Counted from the first letter of the stretch, positions 7,319 through 15,140 are shown. The stretch is DNA of 19,604 bases from Prevotella sp. UBA3776 (GCA_002369515.1 DFFM01000013.1:1108-20711); one strand, 5' to 3'. A program made the numbers and translations. Notes: generated by a model not told the origin, from the letters alone.

Positions 7319-8793
7319 TTACAGACGAGCTGGTTTTCCGCATAGGCCAAGAGTTTGGCTACGAGCCTACCCACGAGCAGCGCGTGGCCATGCAAGTGTT
7401 TGCCTCGTTTCTGACCGACCGTCACCCCATGTCCGTCATGGTGATGCGCGGTTCGGCGGGTACGGGCAAGACCTCGTTGGCCGGTGCCATGGTGCGCATG
7501 TTGAAGCGCATTGGGCAGAAAGTGGTGCTCTTGGCTCCCACAGGCCGCGCCGCCAAGGTGTTCGCACTCAATGCGGGGCTGCCTGCACTCACCATCCACC
7601 GCAAAATCTACAGGCAAAAAAGCGCCATGGCAGATGCGTTCCATCTTAACGACAACCTGCATCAGGACACCCTGTTCATGGTCGATGAAGCTTCGATGGT
7701 GGCCAACCAGGGCTACGACTCGATGTTTGGCAGTGGGCGCCTGCTCGACGACTTGGTGGAGTATGTCTATAGCGGCCGAAACTGCCGCATGGTGCTTGTC
7801 GGCGACAAGGCACAGTTGCCGCCTGTGGGCGAGGAGGAGTCGCCAGCCCTGACCAGTGCTTGCCTGCGCGGCTACGGGCTCACCGTCTTTGAGTGCGACC
7901 TCAACCAGGTGCTGCGCCAGAGTCAGCAGTCGGGCATCCTTTTCAACGCCACCGTCATACGCCAACTGATTACCCACGACAGCCTCACCCAGTTGCCGCT
8001 CATCCGATTCTCAGGTTTTGCCGACATACAGCGTGTGCCCGGTGACGAACTCATCGAGTCGCTCAACACCAGCTACAGTATGGTGGGCATCGACGAAACC
8101 ATGGTGGTCACCCGCAGCAACAACCGCGCCAACATCTACAACCAGGGCATTCGCAACACCATTCTCGGCCGAGAGGAGACTCTCACTACGGGCGACATGC
8201 TCATGGTGGTGAAAAACAACTATTTTTGGACTCCTCCCCTTGCTCCCTCTGGTGGGGATGATTCTCGCGCGGAGACCTTGCCGCCAAGAGAGTCTGTCGG
8301 AAACCTCACCTTCATCGCCAACGGCGACCGCATGCGTGTGGTGCGCGTGAGGAACAGCCGCGAGCTCTACGGATTCCACTTCGCAGATGCCTGGCTCCAA
8401 TTTCCCGACTACGACAATTATGAGCTGCAGGCCACGGTGCTCTGCGACTCGCTCTCGTCTCCCGCGCCTTCGCTTACCCGCGAGCAAAGCGACGCGCTGT
8501 TCAATGCCGTCATGGCCGACTATGAGGATATTCCCCGCAAGGCCGACCGAATGAAGAAGCTGCGCGCCGACCGCCATTTCAACGCCCTGCAGGTGAAGTA
8601 TGCCTACGCCGTCACCTGCCACAAGGCGCAGGGAGGCCAGTGGGCTCACGTCTATCTCGACCAGGGCTACATGACCGATGAAATGCTCACCCCTGACTAT
8701 ATCCACTGGCTCTACACCGCCTTCACGCGCGCCAGCGAAAAACTTTTTTTGGTCAATTGGCCTAAAACACAGATGGAAGGAAACCAGTCATGA
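7315..8793 (+). CDS. RecD-like superfamily 1 DNA helicase (AAA family ATPase)
   Basis: ATP-dependent DNA helicase or translocase of the RecD/Dda-like superfamily 1, with a probable role in recombination or repair. The 492-residue protein carries Walker A GSAGTGKT (46-53), APTGRAAKVF (74-83), Walker B MVDEAS (122-127), motif III GDKAQLPPVG (163-172), LNQVLRQS (196-203), VTCHKAQG (433-440) and the arginine-finger motif AFTRAS (469-474). It is shorter than true RecD and lacks RecBC neighbours, so I give no symbol. Residues about 307-331 (8233-8305) look like an extra Pro/Gly-rich insertion placed between YFW and FIANGD, which I expect to be close together in relatives. Start and stop overlap rsmD and rmuC by 4 bp each, indicating translational coupling. 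Confidence 0.88.
   Translation: MITDELVFRIGQEFGYEPTHEQRVAMQVFASFLTDRHPMSVMVMRGSAGTGKTSLAGAMVRMLKRIGQKVVLLAPTGRAAKVFALNAGLPALTIHRKIYRQKSAMADAFHLNDNLHQDTLFMVDEASMVANQGYDSMFGSGRLLDDLVEYVYSGRNCRMVLVGDKAQLPPVGEEESPALTSACLRGYGLTVFECDLNQVLRQSQQSGILFNATVIRQLITHDSLTQLPLIRFSGFADIQRVPGDELIESLNTSYSMVGIDETMVVTRSNNRANIYNQGIRNTILGREETLTTGDMLMVVKNNYFWTPPLAPSGGDDSRAETLPPRESVGNLTFIANGDRMRVVRVRNSRELYGFHFADAWLQFPDYDNYELQATVLCDSLSSPAPSLTREQSDALFNAVMADYEDIPRKADRMKKLRADRHFNALQVKYAYAVTCHKAQGGQWAHVYLDQGYMTDEMLTPDYIHWLYTAFTRASEKLFLVNWPKTQMEGNQS
8233..8305 (+). repeat. Possible small insertion element inside the helicase gene
   Basis: About 73 bp encode PPLAPSGGDDSRAETLPPRE and a few further residues, a composition unlike the flanking conserved helicase sequence. 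The DNA starts with a C-rich/G-rich pair (CCCC, then GGTGGGG) resembling the short C/G-rich repeats found in some Bacteroidota genomes. It keeps the reading frame and contains no stop codon. Recognition is by composition and by comparison with remembered relatives only. Confidence 0.35.
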
Positions 8794-10283
8794 TAGAATT
8801 TCTCTTAGCACTCTTGGGAATACTTGTCGGGGCGGCCGTGGCGTTTTTCGTGCAGCAACGGCGCAACAATGCGTTGGCCGAAAACAATGCCGCGCTCGCC
8901 AGCCGTTTGGCCGTGAAAAACAATCAGGTGGAAACACTCACTGGCCAGATGGTCAGTGAGCGGCAGCTCCACGAGCGCCAACTGCTCTCTGAGCGCGAGG
9001 CGCACAATAAGCAGGTGGACGGCATGAACGCACAGTTCGAAACACGGTTGGCCGAGTTTGATGCTCGCCGCAAGGATGAATTGGACAGGACGACGCGCCG
9101 CTACGAGCGCGAAAAAGCGGAAACGGAAAGTCGATACGAGCGCGAGAAGGCTGAGGCGGCACAACGTTTCGACCGGCAGCTGCGCGAGAGCCTGGCACTG
9201 GCACACGAACAGCTCAAGACTGCCACCGAACAGCTGCTGCGCCAACGCTCGCGTGAACTGGACGAGACAAACCAAAGCCAAATGGGGGCGCTCATCAACC
9301 CGCTGCGCCAGACCATCAGCGAGATGCGAAAGGCCATGGACGACAACCGTGACTCGTACAACCGCAACACGGCCTCGCTCACCGAGCAGTTGCGCCTGAT
9401 GCACGAGGCTACGCAGCACATTGGTGCCGAAGCCGACCGGTTGGCGCGCGCATTGCAGAGTGGTCCGAAGGTGCAGGGCAATTTCGGCGAAATGAAACTC
9501 GACTTGTTGCTCGAACGCTTCGGGTTCACCCGTGGCGAGGAGTATGACTTGCAGCAGATGATTCGCGACGAACGCGGCAATGCCGTGCGCAACGAGGATT
9601 CGAACGAGCGGATGGTGCCCGACGTGATTCTGCACTACCCGGACCACAAGGATGTCATCATCGACTCGAAGGTGTCGCTCACGGCATTCGTCAACTATGT
9701 CAACGCCGAGACCGACGACGACCGCCGACGGGCTCTGGCCGAGCACATCGGCAGCATCCGCAGGCACGTGGATGAACTCTCGCGCAAGGACTACAGCCGC
9801 TACATCGACCGACGGCGCGTCACGCTCGACTATGTCATCATGTTTGTGCCCCAGGAGGCGGCCCTGCTGCTGGCGCTCACCAGCGACACCGACCTATGGA
9901 GCCAGGCGTTCGACAAGAAAGTGTTCATCACGGGCGAACAGAACTTGTTTGCCGTGCTGCGCATGTTGCAGATAGCCTGGACGCAGCAGCGACAAACCGA
10001 AAACCAGGAGCGTGTGTTCGGGTTGGCCAACGAAATGCTCGACCGTGTGGGCGACTTCGTTCAGCGGTTCGACGAGGTGGGCGAGAGGATTGCCCGTGTG
10101 CAACAGTCGTACGACAACGCGCGCAAGAAGCTAGACGGGCGACAGAGCATTCTGGTGCCAGCCAACGAACTGAAAAAACTGGGTGCCAAGCAGAATCCTG
10201 TCCGCCCCATTCCCGAAATATCGGACGAGGCCGATGGGCCGCGAAAAACGCTGGGTGAAAAGGAAGAAGGGAAGAAAAATTGA
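8790..10283 (+). CDS. rmuC: DNA recombination protein RmuC
   Basis: RmuC family protein, thought to limit recombination-driven inversions between inverted repeats and to have a nuclease-like fold. The 497-residue protein has one N-terminal membrane anchor (about 3-21), a long charged coiled coil (about 25-215, including repeated RYEREKAE segments near 104-122) and the conserved RmuC domain (about 225-445). That domain opens with QGNFGEMKLDLLLERFGF. PDVILHYPDHKDVIIDSK (277-294) fits a PD-(D/E)xK-type active site with D278, D292 and K294. The tail (450-497) is charged and probably disordered. It is the last gene of the operon: its ATG overlaps the helicase stop (ATGA, 8790-8793), and a strong hairpin follows. 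Confidence 0.93.
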   Translation: MIEFLLALLGILVGAAVAFFVQQRRNNALAENNAALASRLAVKNNQVETLTGQMVSERQLHERQLLSEREAHNKQVDGMNAQFETRLAEFDARRKDELDRTTRRYEREKAETESRYEREKAEAAQRFDRQLRESLALAHEQLKTATEQLLRQRSRELDETNQSQMGALINPLRQTISEMRKAMDDNRDSYNRNTASLTEQLRLMHEATQHIGAEADRLARALQSGPKVQGNFGEMKLDLLLERFGFTRGEEYDLQQMIRDERGNAVRNEDSNERMVPDVILHYPDHKDVIIDSKVSLTAFVNYVNAETDDDRRRALAEHIGSIRRHVDELSRKDYSRYIDRRRVTLDYVIMFVPQEAALLLALTSDTDLWSQAFDKKVFITGEQNLFAVLRMLQIAWTQQRQTENQERVFGLANEMLDRVGDFVQRFDEVGERIARVQQSYDNARKKLDGRQSILVPANELKKLGAKQNPVRPIPEISDEADGPRKTLGEKEEGKKN

Positions 10284-10289
10284 AAAAAC

Positions 10290-10328
10290 AATAGGAAAGA
10301 AATTGGAGCTTCCAAATTCTTTCCTATT
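10290..10328. terminator. Bidirectional terminator between rmuC and the beta-barrel gene
   Basis: AATAGGAAAGAA (10290-10301) pairs perfectly with TTCTTTCCTATT (10317-10328); inside, TTGGA pairs with TCCAA around a GCT loop. A-rich sequence on the left and T-rich sequence on the right let it work for both convergent genes. Confidence 0.85.
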
Positions 10329-10332
10329 ATTT

Positions 10333-10368
10333 TGTTCTCTTGTTTAGAATATGTTCTCTTGTTTAGAA
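10333..10368. repeat. Tandem 17-bp repeat at the end of the beta-barrel gene
   Basis: TGTTCTCTTGTTTAGAA occurs at 10333-10349 and 10352-10368 with a 19-bp period. The right copy contains the stop codon (TAA, minus strand) of the beta-barrel gene, so the left copy looks like a duplicated gene end. Confidence 0.7.
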
Positions 10369-11136
10369 ATTGTCGAACTTGAAGGCTACGCCCGCCAAAA
10401 TCTGGGCGGTCTTCATGTAGGGGTTGCTGCTGATGACCGCGTAGATGGGCACCGAAAACTTGCGGAAACTCAGTTCCTTGCTGGCCTTGAGCGAGGCGTT
10501 TACACAGGCGGCTCCGTTGGCGTAGGTGTAGTACCACATGCCGTAGTCTTCGCTCTTCTCGTCGAAAACTTTCTGGTGGGCGCCGCTTTCCATGGGCGTG
10601 AAACCGCCCTGTATCTGCCAGTCCAAACCGCCCAGTTCGAACGGAACGGTCAGCTCGATGTAGGTGGAGTAGGCCTGTTTGTTGTCGTTTCGCTTGCGGT
10701 CGTTGCCCCAGAAGATGCAGTAGCCTTGCAGACTGAAGTATTTGCACGAATAGCCCAGGTTGGCCTCCAGACGGTGGGCCGTTTCCTCCTTCTTGTACTG
10801 GAAGTAGAGGTCGTACTGGGTGATGCCCGTTTCCCAATAGTCGGTCACGCCGACGTTCAGGCCGAAGGGAGCCTTGTAGCCCAGCGTGAGGTCGAGTTCC
10901 TCAGGGTCGTCGCGTTCGAAGCCGGTGTTTCCGAAGAAGCTGAAGTAGGCTCCCATCCACGACACCTTGGCACTCGGCTGCAGGCTGATGCCTCCTTTTT
11001 CAAGTCCGCGCCACATGTATTTGCTCACCAGGTCGGCACGCACTGTGGTTTCCACGTCGTATTGTGCCCGGACGGTGGTTGGGGCAAGCATCAGCACAAG
11101 TGCTGCAAAGATGATTCTTATTTGTTTTCTTGTCAT
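10363..11136 (-). CDS. Predicted outer-membrane beta-barrel protein, function unknown
   Basis: A 257-residue protein with a clear signal peptide (cleavage expected after A24, TVRA/QYDV). A mature part of alternating polar and aromatic segments follows and ends in a terminal Phe (FKFDNF), as outer-membrane barrels do. The early motif VSKYMWRGLEKGGISLQPS resembles the Y-x-W/F-RG start of small TorF-like barrel proteins. No enzymatic motif is visible, and I do not recognise a specific function. A minus-strand -7 element (TATCTTTG) lies about 120 bp upstream. It is divergent from the lipid A deacylase-like gene and convergent with rmuC, so it is probably monocistronic. Confidence 0.8.
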   Translation of the reverse strand: MTRKQIRIIFAALVLMLAPTTVRAQYDVETTVRADLVSKYMWRGLEKGGISLQPSAKVSWMGAYFSFFGNTGFERDDPEELDLTLGYKAPFGLNVGVTDYWETGITQYDLYFQYKKEETAHRLEANLGYSCKYFSLQGYCIFWGNDRKRNDNKQAYSTYIELTVPFELGGLDWQIQGGFTPMESGAHQKVFDEKSEDYGMWYYTYANGAACVNASLKASKELSFRKFSVPIYAVISSNPYMKTAQILAGVAFKFDNF

Positions 11137-11255
11137 GACTGCTAAATGTTTTTTCCGTAGGTTTTGTTAGGATCTCTGTGATGTTGGTGGTTTTGTCGTG
11201 GCTGTTTCGGTTGTTCAGCCCTGGTTGATGTTCTACATTCCTAAAAATCAGGGTA

Positions 11256-11263
11256 CAAAGATA
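11256..11263 (-). promoter_or_regulatory. Probable -7 element of the beta-barrel gene promoter
   Basis: The minus strand reads TATCTTTG, a full TAnnTTTG match. No TTTG is found 19-21 bp further upstream, so the promoter is incomplete or weak. The leader would be about 115 nt. Confidence 0.5.
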
Positions 11264-11283
11264 AGAAATATTATTTGATTTTT

Positions 11284-11314
11284 TTTGTATTTACCAAAAT
11301 ATTAACTAATTTCG
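11284..11314 (+). promoter_or_regulatory. Probable promoter of the lipid A deacylase-like gene
   Basis: TTTG (11284-11287), a 19-bp spacer and TAATTTCG (11307-11314, one mismatch to TAnnTTTG) precede the ATG at 11336 by about 20 bp, giving a very short leader. A TACTTTTTG (11325-11333) is another candidate but sits too close to the ATG. Confidence 0.5.
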
Positions 11315-11335
11315 CGGTGTTTTTTACTTTTTGCT

Positions 11336-12685
11336 ATGCGCAAACTACACCTTGTTGTCTCATCCTTGCTCTTTCTCGGCTGTTTGCACGTGCATGCCGC
11401 CGAGCCCGACAGTGCAACCGTTTCTGTCGATTCCGCACACCGTCTGTTCAGCGGTGGACGATGGGGTGGCGCCCTGCGGCTGATGCCCGGCCGTCAGCTG
11501 GCCATGGACCGCTATTCGCGGCAGTGGATACAGGGGAAAGAGACTTACACGCTCTCTGCCGAGCTGACGCACACCGCCGTACCGGCCGATGGCGACGACT
11601 ATGCCGCCGACTACGGCTATCCCACGCTGGGGTTGGGGCTGGCCTACGACTTCAACCACGGCACTACGCTCCATCGCTATCCCTCGCCCTCATGGGGCAA
11701 GGCCCAGGAGGTGGACTACCACACTCGGATGGGCAACGCGTTCACGGCTTACTTCTCTTTCGCGCGGCCTTTCGTGCGTTTGCGCCGCTTCGAAGCGTCC
11801 TATGTGCTCAGGCTGGGACTGGGTTTCTACAACCACTACTACAACCGCACCGATGCCATCGACAACGAACTTATCGGTTCGTTTGCCAGCATCTATTTCG
11901 GGGCGGCGCTCACCGCCAGCTGGCACTTCTCGCCCGAGTGGGCCGTAACGGCCGGACTGGAGTTTCGCCACCACAGCAACGGCGCGCTGGCCCGACCCAA
12001 CAAGGGAGAGAATACGGTCGGCCCTGCCATCGGAGTTGTCTTTTCACCTGCTTATCGCGACATTCTCGACGGCAAGGAGAGCGCTCCCTCCGACCGTAGT
12101 TCGGCTTCCTCTGCATCGGCGACCGGGCGAAGCCGCGCTGCATTCTCGAAATATTGGTTCTTCGACGTGACGTTCGGCCTTGGCGGCAAGACATTGCTCG
12201 AGGACTGGCAGCTCACCCAGTTCCACACCGACCCCGGCGACCCCGACTACCGCAAGGAGCACTTCGACTTTCATCCAGCCTTCTCACTGCAGACGGCCTT
12301 CATGCGGCGCTATGCCCGGCGTTGGGCCACCGGAATAGGTGCCGACCTGTTCTACGGCACCTACTACAATCGCATCCGCCATTTGGAGACCGCTGCCGGC
12401 CGTCCCGACGAGGCCAAGCGTGTTTCGCCCTGGTCGGTGGGCATCGCCCTGAAACACACGGCCTACTACCAACGGTTTGCGCTGGCCATGTCCGTCGGAT
12501 ACTATCTGTACCGCCACATGGGCACCAGTGCCAAGGAAATAGAGAAGCCCTACTACGAGCGCATAGGGCTGCGCTACACACTGCCCGTGCTCAACGGGCT
12601 CTATGTGGGGGCCAGCCTGAACGCTCATCTCACCAAGGCCGACTTCACCGAACTGGTGGTGGGCTTGCCCTTGCGCCTGCGCTGA
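11336..12685 (+). CDS. PagL-like lipid A deacylase / acyloxyacyl hydrolase family protein
   Basis: Predicted outer-membrane beta-barrel of the PagL/acyloxyacyl hydrolase family, which removes an acyl chain from lipid A and so changes surface charge and immune recognition. The 449-residue protein has a signal peptide (cleavage near A21, HVHA/AEP), then barrel-like alternating strands. It carries the PagL signature FRHHSNGALARPNKGEN (210-226), with a plausible catalytic H212-x-S214 and E225. It is about three times longer than Pseudomonas PagL. The extra C-terminal half (270-449) also has barrel-like strands, and the two parts are joined by a Ser/Ala-rich stretch (about 248-272). The signal contains FLGC, a poor lipobox, so lipoprotein export is unlikely but not excluded. 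Substrate not shown by sequence. Confidence 0.75.
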   Translation: MRKLHLVVSSLLFLGCLHVHAAEPDSATVSVDSAHRLFSGGRWGGALRLMPGRQLAMDRYSRQWIQGKETYTLSAELTHTAVPADGDDYAADYGYPTLGLGLAYDFNHGTTLHRYPSPSWGKAQEVDYHTRMGNAFTAYFSFARPFVRLRRFEASYVLRLGLGFYNHYYNRTDAIDNELIGSFASIYFGAALTASWHFSPEWAVTAGLEFRHHSNGALARPNKGENTVGPAIGVVFSPAYRDILDGKESAPSDRSSASSASATGRSRAAFSKYWFFDVTFGLGGKTLLEDWQLTQFHTDPGDPDYRKEHFDFHPAFSLQTAFMRRYARRWATGIGADLFYGTYYNRIRHLETAAGRPDEAKRVSPWSVGIALKHTAYYQRFALAMSVGYYLYRHMGTSAKEIEKPYYERIGLRYTLPVLNGLYVGASLNAHLTKADFTELVVGLPLRLR

Positions 12686-12763
12686 GGCAAGCGTCTGAAG
12701 TGGTGGGTCTTGTTTTCATCACGGTGTTTTCTGCTTCGATTTCTGTGGTCCTTTTATATATAT

Positions 12764-12808
12764 AACGGTTCAGACGTTCGTTTTTCCTCGTCCGAACCGT
12801 TTTTTTTC
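12764..12808 (+). terminator. Terminator after the lipid A deacylase-like gene
   Basis: AACGGTTC (12764-12771) pairs with GAACCGTT (12794-12801), extended inwards by GACG/CGTC, and is followed by a run of eight T (12801-12808). It lies about 80 bp after the stop. Confidence 0.88.
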
Positions 12809-12852
12809 GCAACTCTTTTTTCCACCCGCCAAGTCTCTCGTGCTGGTGCAAT

Positions 12853-12886
12853 AAAAAATCCCCGACACGTCACGTGCCAGGGATTT
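12853..12886 (-). terminator. Terminator of the HU-like gene
   Basis: Read on the minus strand, AAATCCC (12880-12886) pairs with GGGATTT (12856-12862), with an inner CACG/CGTG helix, followed by a T-run (12853-12858). It lies about 65 bp downstream of the HU-like stop and is adjacent to the opposing terminator. Confidence 0.8.
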
Positions 12887-12951
12887 CTTCGTTCTTTTCG
12901 ATAAAAGAACCTCGTCCTTATTTGTATGTGTGCTTTCGTTATGTGTATATA

Positions 12952-13368
12952 TTAATCGTTTTCTTTCCACTCTTTGATTTCACATCCCTCAAAGAAGTCG
13001 CGCTGAATGCTGTGGTCGCCGTTGCCTCGCCGCCGTCCGGCGGGTGTGAAGTTGCATCGCAGCCCCTTGATGTTGCGGCGCGAGAACCCGTCCTCGGTGT
13101 CCGCCCCGGTGCTCATCACCGACAGGCTGAAACGCCCGAATTCCTTGAGGCTGACCACGTAGCCTCGCTGTAGCATGTCTTTCATCACCTCCACTAGTTC
13201 GGTGAGCACTTGGCGCACGTCGCTCTTGCGCGCCGAGCAGTTGCGCTGAATAATCTCCTCCAGCTCTTCGCCCGTCACCTCCTTGATTCTAACGGTGTGG
13301 GCGTAGAACTTCCCGCACGAATTTCTCGAGCGGATGTTGTTTCGTTTCAGCGTGTAATAGACTGCCAT
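12952..13368 (-). CDS. HU-related DNA-binding protein
   Basis: Small basic protein (138 residues) of the Bacteroidota HU-like group (TIGR01201-type), expected to bind and bend DNA as a nucleoid protein. It starts MAVYYTLKRNNIRS. It contains an HU-like helical part (about 30-70, with VRQVLTELVEVMKDMLQRG) and then the strand region VSLKEFGRFSLSV near 72-84. After that comes RRNIKGLRCNFTPAGRR, which corresponds to the DNA-contacting arm of the group. The C-terminus is acidic. It has its own promoter and terminator and stands alone, so it is not tied to its neighbours. Which of the many paralogues found in such genomes this is cannot be said. Confidence 0.85.
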   Translation of the reverse strand: MAVYYTLKRNNIRSRNSCGKFYAHTVRIKEVTGEELEEIIQRNCSARKSDVRQVLTELVEVMKDMLQRGYVVSLKEFGRFSLSVMSTGADTEDGFSRRNIKGLRCNFTPAGRRRGNGDHSIQRDFFEGCEIKEWKEND

Positions 13369-13393
13369 TTGTCAGGTTTTTGTTCGTTGGTTG

Positions 13394-13424
13394 CAAATTT
13401 ACGAATTTTCGCTTTTCTTTCCAA
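13394..13424 (-). promoter_or_regulatory. Promoter of the HU-like gene
   Basis: The minus strand carries TAAATTTG (13394-13401), an exact -7 match, with a TTG (13422-13424) 20 bp upstream as a reduced -33 element. Transcription should start near 13388, about 20 nt before the ATG. Confidence 0.7.
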
Positions 13425-13692
13425 TTTTCAAATGCTAATATTTACTAAAATAATCTGACTTTTCCATCAAAACAATTTGTTTTATTCTTTAAAAACTTTT
13501 GTATAAGGCTGTAAAATATTGAAATCTAATGATATATGGTTCGTTTTTTGATTTCCTGATTTTGTTTTGCGGTATTGTTTTCGTTTTTGTTGACAAAACG
13601 GTTCCTTTTTCGTGTCTTTTCACCATTGTGTCGTGCAAATCCATCCTGGTGCCGCCACATGATCAACGGCCTCGGGGGATGAAGAAAGAAGT

Positions 13693-13873
13693 GTCGGGAG
13701 ATGATGAAAAAAGTGTCGGCAAATCAAGGAATAGGCTCCGTATATTTAGACAAGTTTTCGGAATGTTAATATCTGTTCTTCGGAAAATCAGCAGCGTTCC
13801 CGGGGGAAATCTAGACACGTTCTCGTGGCCTGAAAAAATATTGTCGGGAGATAAAAAAATATCGTCGGGAGAT
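13693..13873 (+). repeat. GTCGGGAGAT repeats in two pairs
   Basis: GTCGGGAGAT occurs at 13693-13702, 13843-13852 and 13864-13873, and a shortened GTCGG at 13715-13719. The copies form two pairs with 22-bp and 21-bp spacing, each with an A-rich stretch between, about 150 bp apart. They lie in the AT-rich gap 13369-13976, which otherwise holds the HU promoter, a dispersed repeat and the dinB terminator; I see no convincing gene there. Confidence 0.65.
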
Positions 13874-13930
13874 AATTTTTTATTTCACGACGATACGGTC
13901 AGATTTTCTAGAAAATTTTGCGAGCGTCTG
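13841..13930 (+). repeat. Dispersed non-coding repeat, copy 2 (after dinB)
   Basis: Ungapped partner of 2013-2102, about 63% identical by hand count. The perfect blocks are TTATTTCACGACG (13880-13892) and TCTAGAAAATTT (13907-13918). This copy includes the second GTCGGGAGAT pair and the hairpin taken as the dinB terminator. Confidence 0.5.
13853..13895 (-). terminator. Probable terminator of dinB
   Basis: TATCGTCG (13860-13867) and CGACGATA (13888-13895) form an 8-bp stem with a 20-nt AT-rich loop. On the minus strand the stem is followed by a run of seven T (13853-13859). It lies about 80 bp beyond the dinB stop. Confidence 0.55.
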
Positions 13931-13976
13931 AATGGTGGGTTTGCAGCGTTGAAAACGGTGGTCAGCAGAGCCGGCG

Positions 13977-15104
13977 TCAGTCGGGCCAATCCTCAAATTC
14001 CAGTTCCAGTTCCCTGTAGATGGGGTTGGCCGATGGCGGCGTGTCGGGAGCGTTGCTGTCGTTGGGCTGGAGAACGCTCTGGTTTGACACCGAGAGCCCA
14101 ATGAGTCGTATGGGGTTGGCGGCCGAATAGTCGGTCTGCCGCAGCAAGGCTTTTGCCAGTGGCAGGATGTCGTCTTTCGTGGTCAGCGTATGGTTGGCGG
14201 TTTGGCTGCGGGTGATTTGGTGGAAGTCGGCGTATTTCACTTTCAGCGTGAGCGTGTGCCCCGCAAAGTTGCTGCGCTCAATGCGTCCAACGAGTTCGAG
14301 CACGGTGTTGTAAAGTTGTATGGTGACCGCCGAGGGCAGACTGATGTCCTCGAGGAACGTGTGCTCGCAGCCCACCGACTTTCGTTCGCGGTCGGTGATG
14401 ACGGGGCGTGTGTCGATGCCGCGGGCAAACTGGTAATAGACGGGGCCGGCCTTGCCGAACACTTCCTGCAGATGGGCCAGCGACACCTCGCGCAGGTCGG
14501 CGCCGGTGAAGATTCCCATGCGGTGCATCACGTCGGCCGTCTTGGGCCCCACGCCCCAGAACCGCTCGATGCGCAGGCGGGCAATGAAGTCGAGTGCGCG
14601 GTCGGGGTGGATGGTACACAGCCCGTCGGGTTTGCGATAGTCGGAGGCTATCTTGGCCAGAAACTTGTTGTAGGAAACGCCGGCTGAGGCCGTGAGTTGG
14701 GTGGTTTGACGGATGCGTTGCTTGATTTCGCGGGCGATGTCCACCGCCATCAGGATGCCTTTCTTGTTCTCTGTCACGTCGAGGAAAGCCTCGTCGAGCG
14801 AGAGAGGCTCCACCAGGTCGGTGTATTCGTGGAATATCTCGTGAATCTGGGCAGACACTTCCTTATAGACACCGTAGCGTCCCGGCACCACAGTGAGCGT
14901 GGGGCAGAGCCGTTTGGCGCGCGCCATGGCCATGGCCGAGCGCACACCGAAGGGGCGCGCCTCGTAGCTGGCGGTGGCAACCACACCCCTCGGCCCATCG
15001 TAGCCCACGGCGATGGGACGGCCGCGCAACTCGGGGAAGTCGCGCTGCTCAACGCTTGCAAAGAAGGCGTCCATGTCGATGTGGATGATTTTTCGCTCGT
15101 TCAC
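13977..15104 (-). CDS. dinB: DNA polymerase IV (Y-family translesion polymerase), GTG start
   Basis: Error-prone polymerase that copies past damaged bases. With the GTG at 15104 as start it has 375 residues. The catalytic carboxylates are D10 (HIDMDAFFASVE, with steric gate F14/F15) and D104/E105 (SLDEAFLD). Also visible are YEARPFGVRSAM (48-59), the fingers segment SAGVSYNKFLAKIASDYRKPDG (140-161) and a helix-hairpin-helix FWGVGPKTADVM. The little-finger domain follows, with a Pro-rich tail. The frame remains open upstream as antisense of the next gene. ATG 15152 would add 16 residues and sits in the promoter region, and the ATG at residue 11 would remove catalytic D10, so GTG is preferred. 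The terminal ELELEF could be a weak clamp-binding motif. Confidence 0.93.
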   Translation of the reverse strand: MNERKIIHIDMDAFFASVEQRDFPELRGRPIAVGYDGPRGVVATASYEARPFGVRSAMAMARAKRLCPTLTVVPGRYGVYKEVSAQIHEIFHEYTDLVEPLSLDEAFLDVTENKKGILMAVDIAREIKQRIRQTTQLTASAGVSYNKFLAKIASDYRKPDGLCTIHPDRALDFIARLRIERFWGVGPKTADVMHRMGIFTGADLREVSLAHLQEVFGKAGPVYYQFARGIDTRPVITDRERKSVGCEHTFLEDISLPSAVTIQLYNTVLELVGRIERSNFAGHTLTLKVKYADFHQITRSQTANHTLTTKDDILPLAKALLRQTDYSAANPIRLIGLSVSNQSVLQPNDSNAPDTPPSANPIYRELELEFEDWPD

Positions 15105-15136
15105 ATTGCGAAAGTACAAAAAATGTGCTATCTTTG
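15105..15136 (+). promoter_or_regulatory. Promoter of the thioredoxin-esterase fusion gene
   Basis: TATCTTTG (15129-15136) is an exact -7 element, with ATTG (15105-15108) 20 bp upstream as -33. Transcription should start near 15142, about 24 nt before the ATG at 15166. Confidence 0.75.
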
Positions 15137-15140
15137 CAAA
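15108..15140 (-). promoter_or_regulatory. Probable dinB promoter
   Basis: The minus strand reads TTTG (15137-15140), a 21-bp spacer and TACTTTCG (15108-15115, one mismatch). The expected start point, near 15102-15104, almost coincides with the GTG start codon, so the mRNA would be leaderless. It occupies the same DNA as the divergent promoter. Confidence 0.5.

Noticed and set aside
12764..12886. Two adjacent hairpins as a possible small RNA or CRISPR-like repeat
   Set aside because: They are different in sequence and each fits as the terminator of the convergent gene on its side.
13529..14104. A 191-codon plus-strand frame in the HU-dinB gap
   Set aside because: It runs into the dinB 3' end antisense, spans the repeats and the dinB terminator, and has no recognisable domain. 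Its hydrophobic start comes from T-rich DNA.
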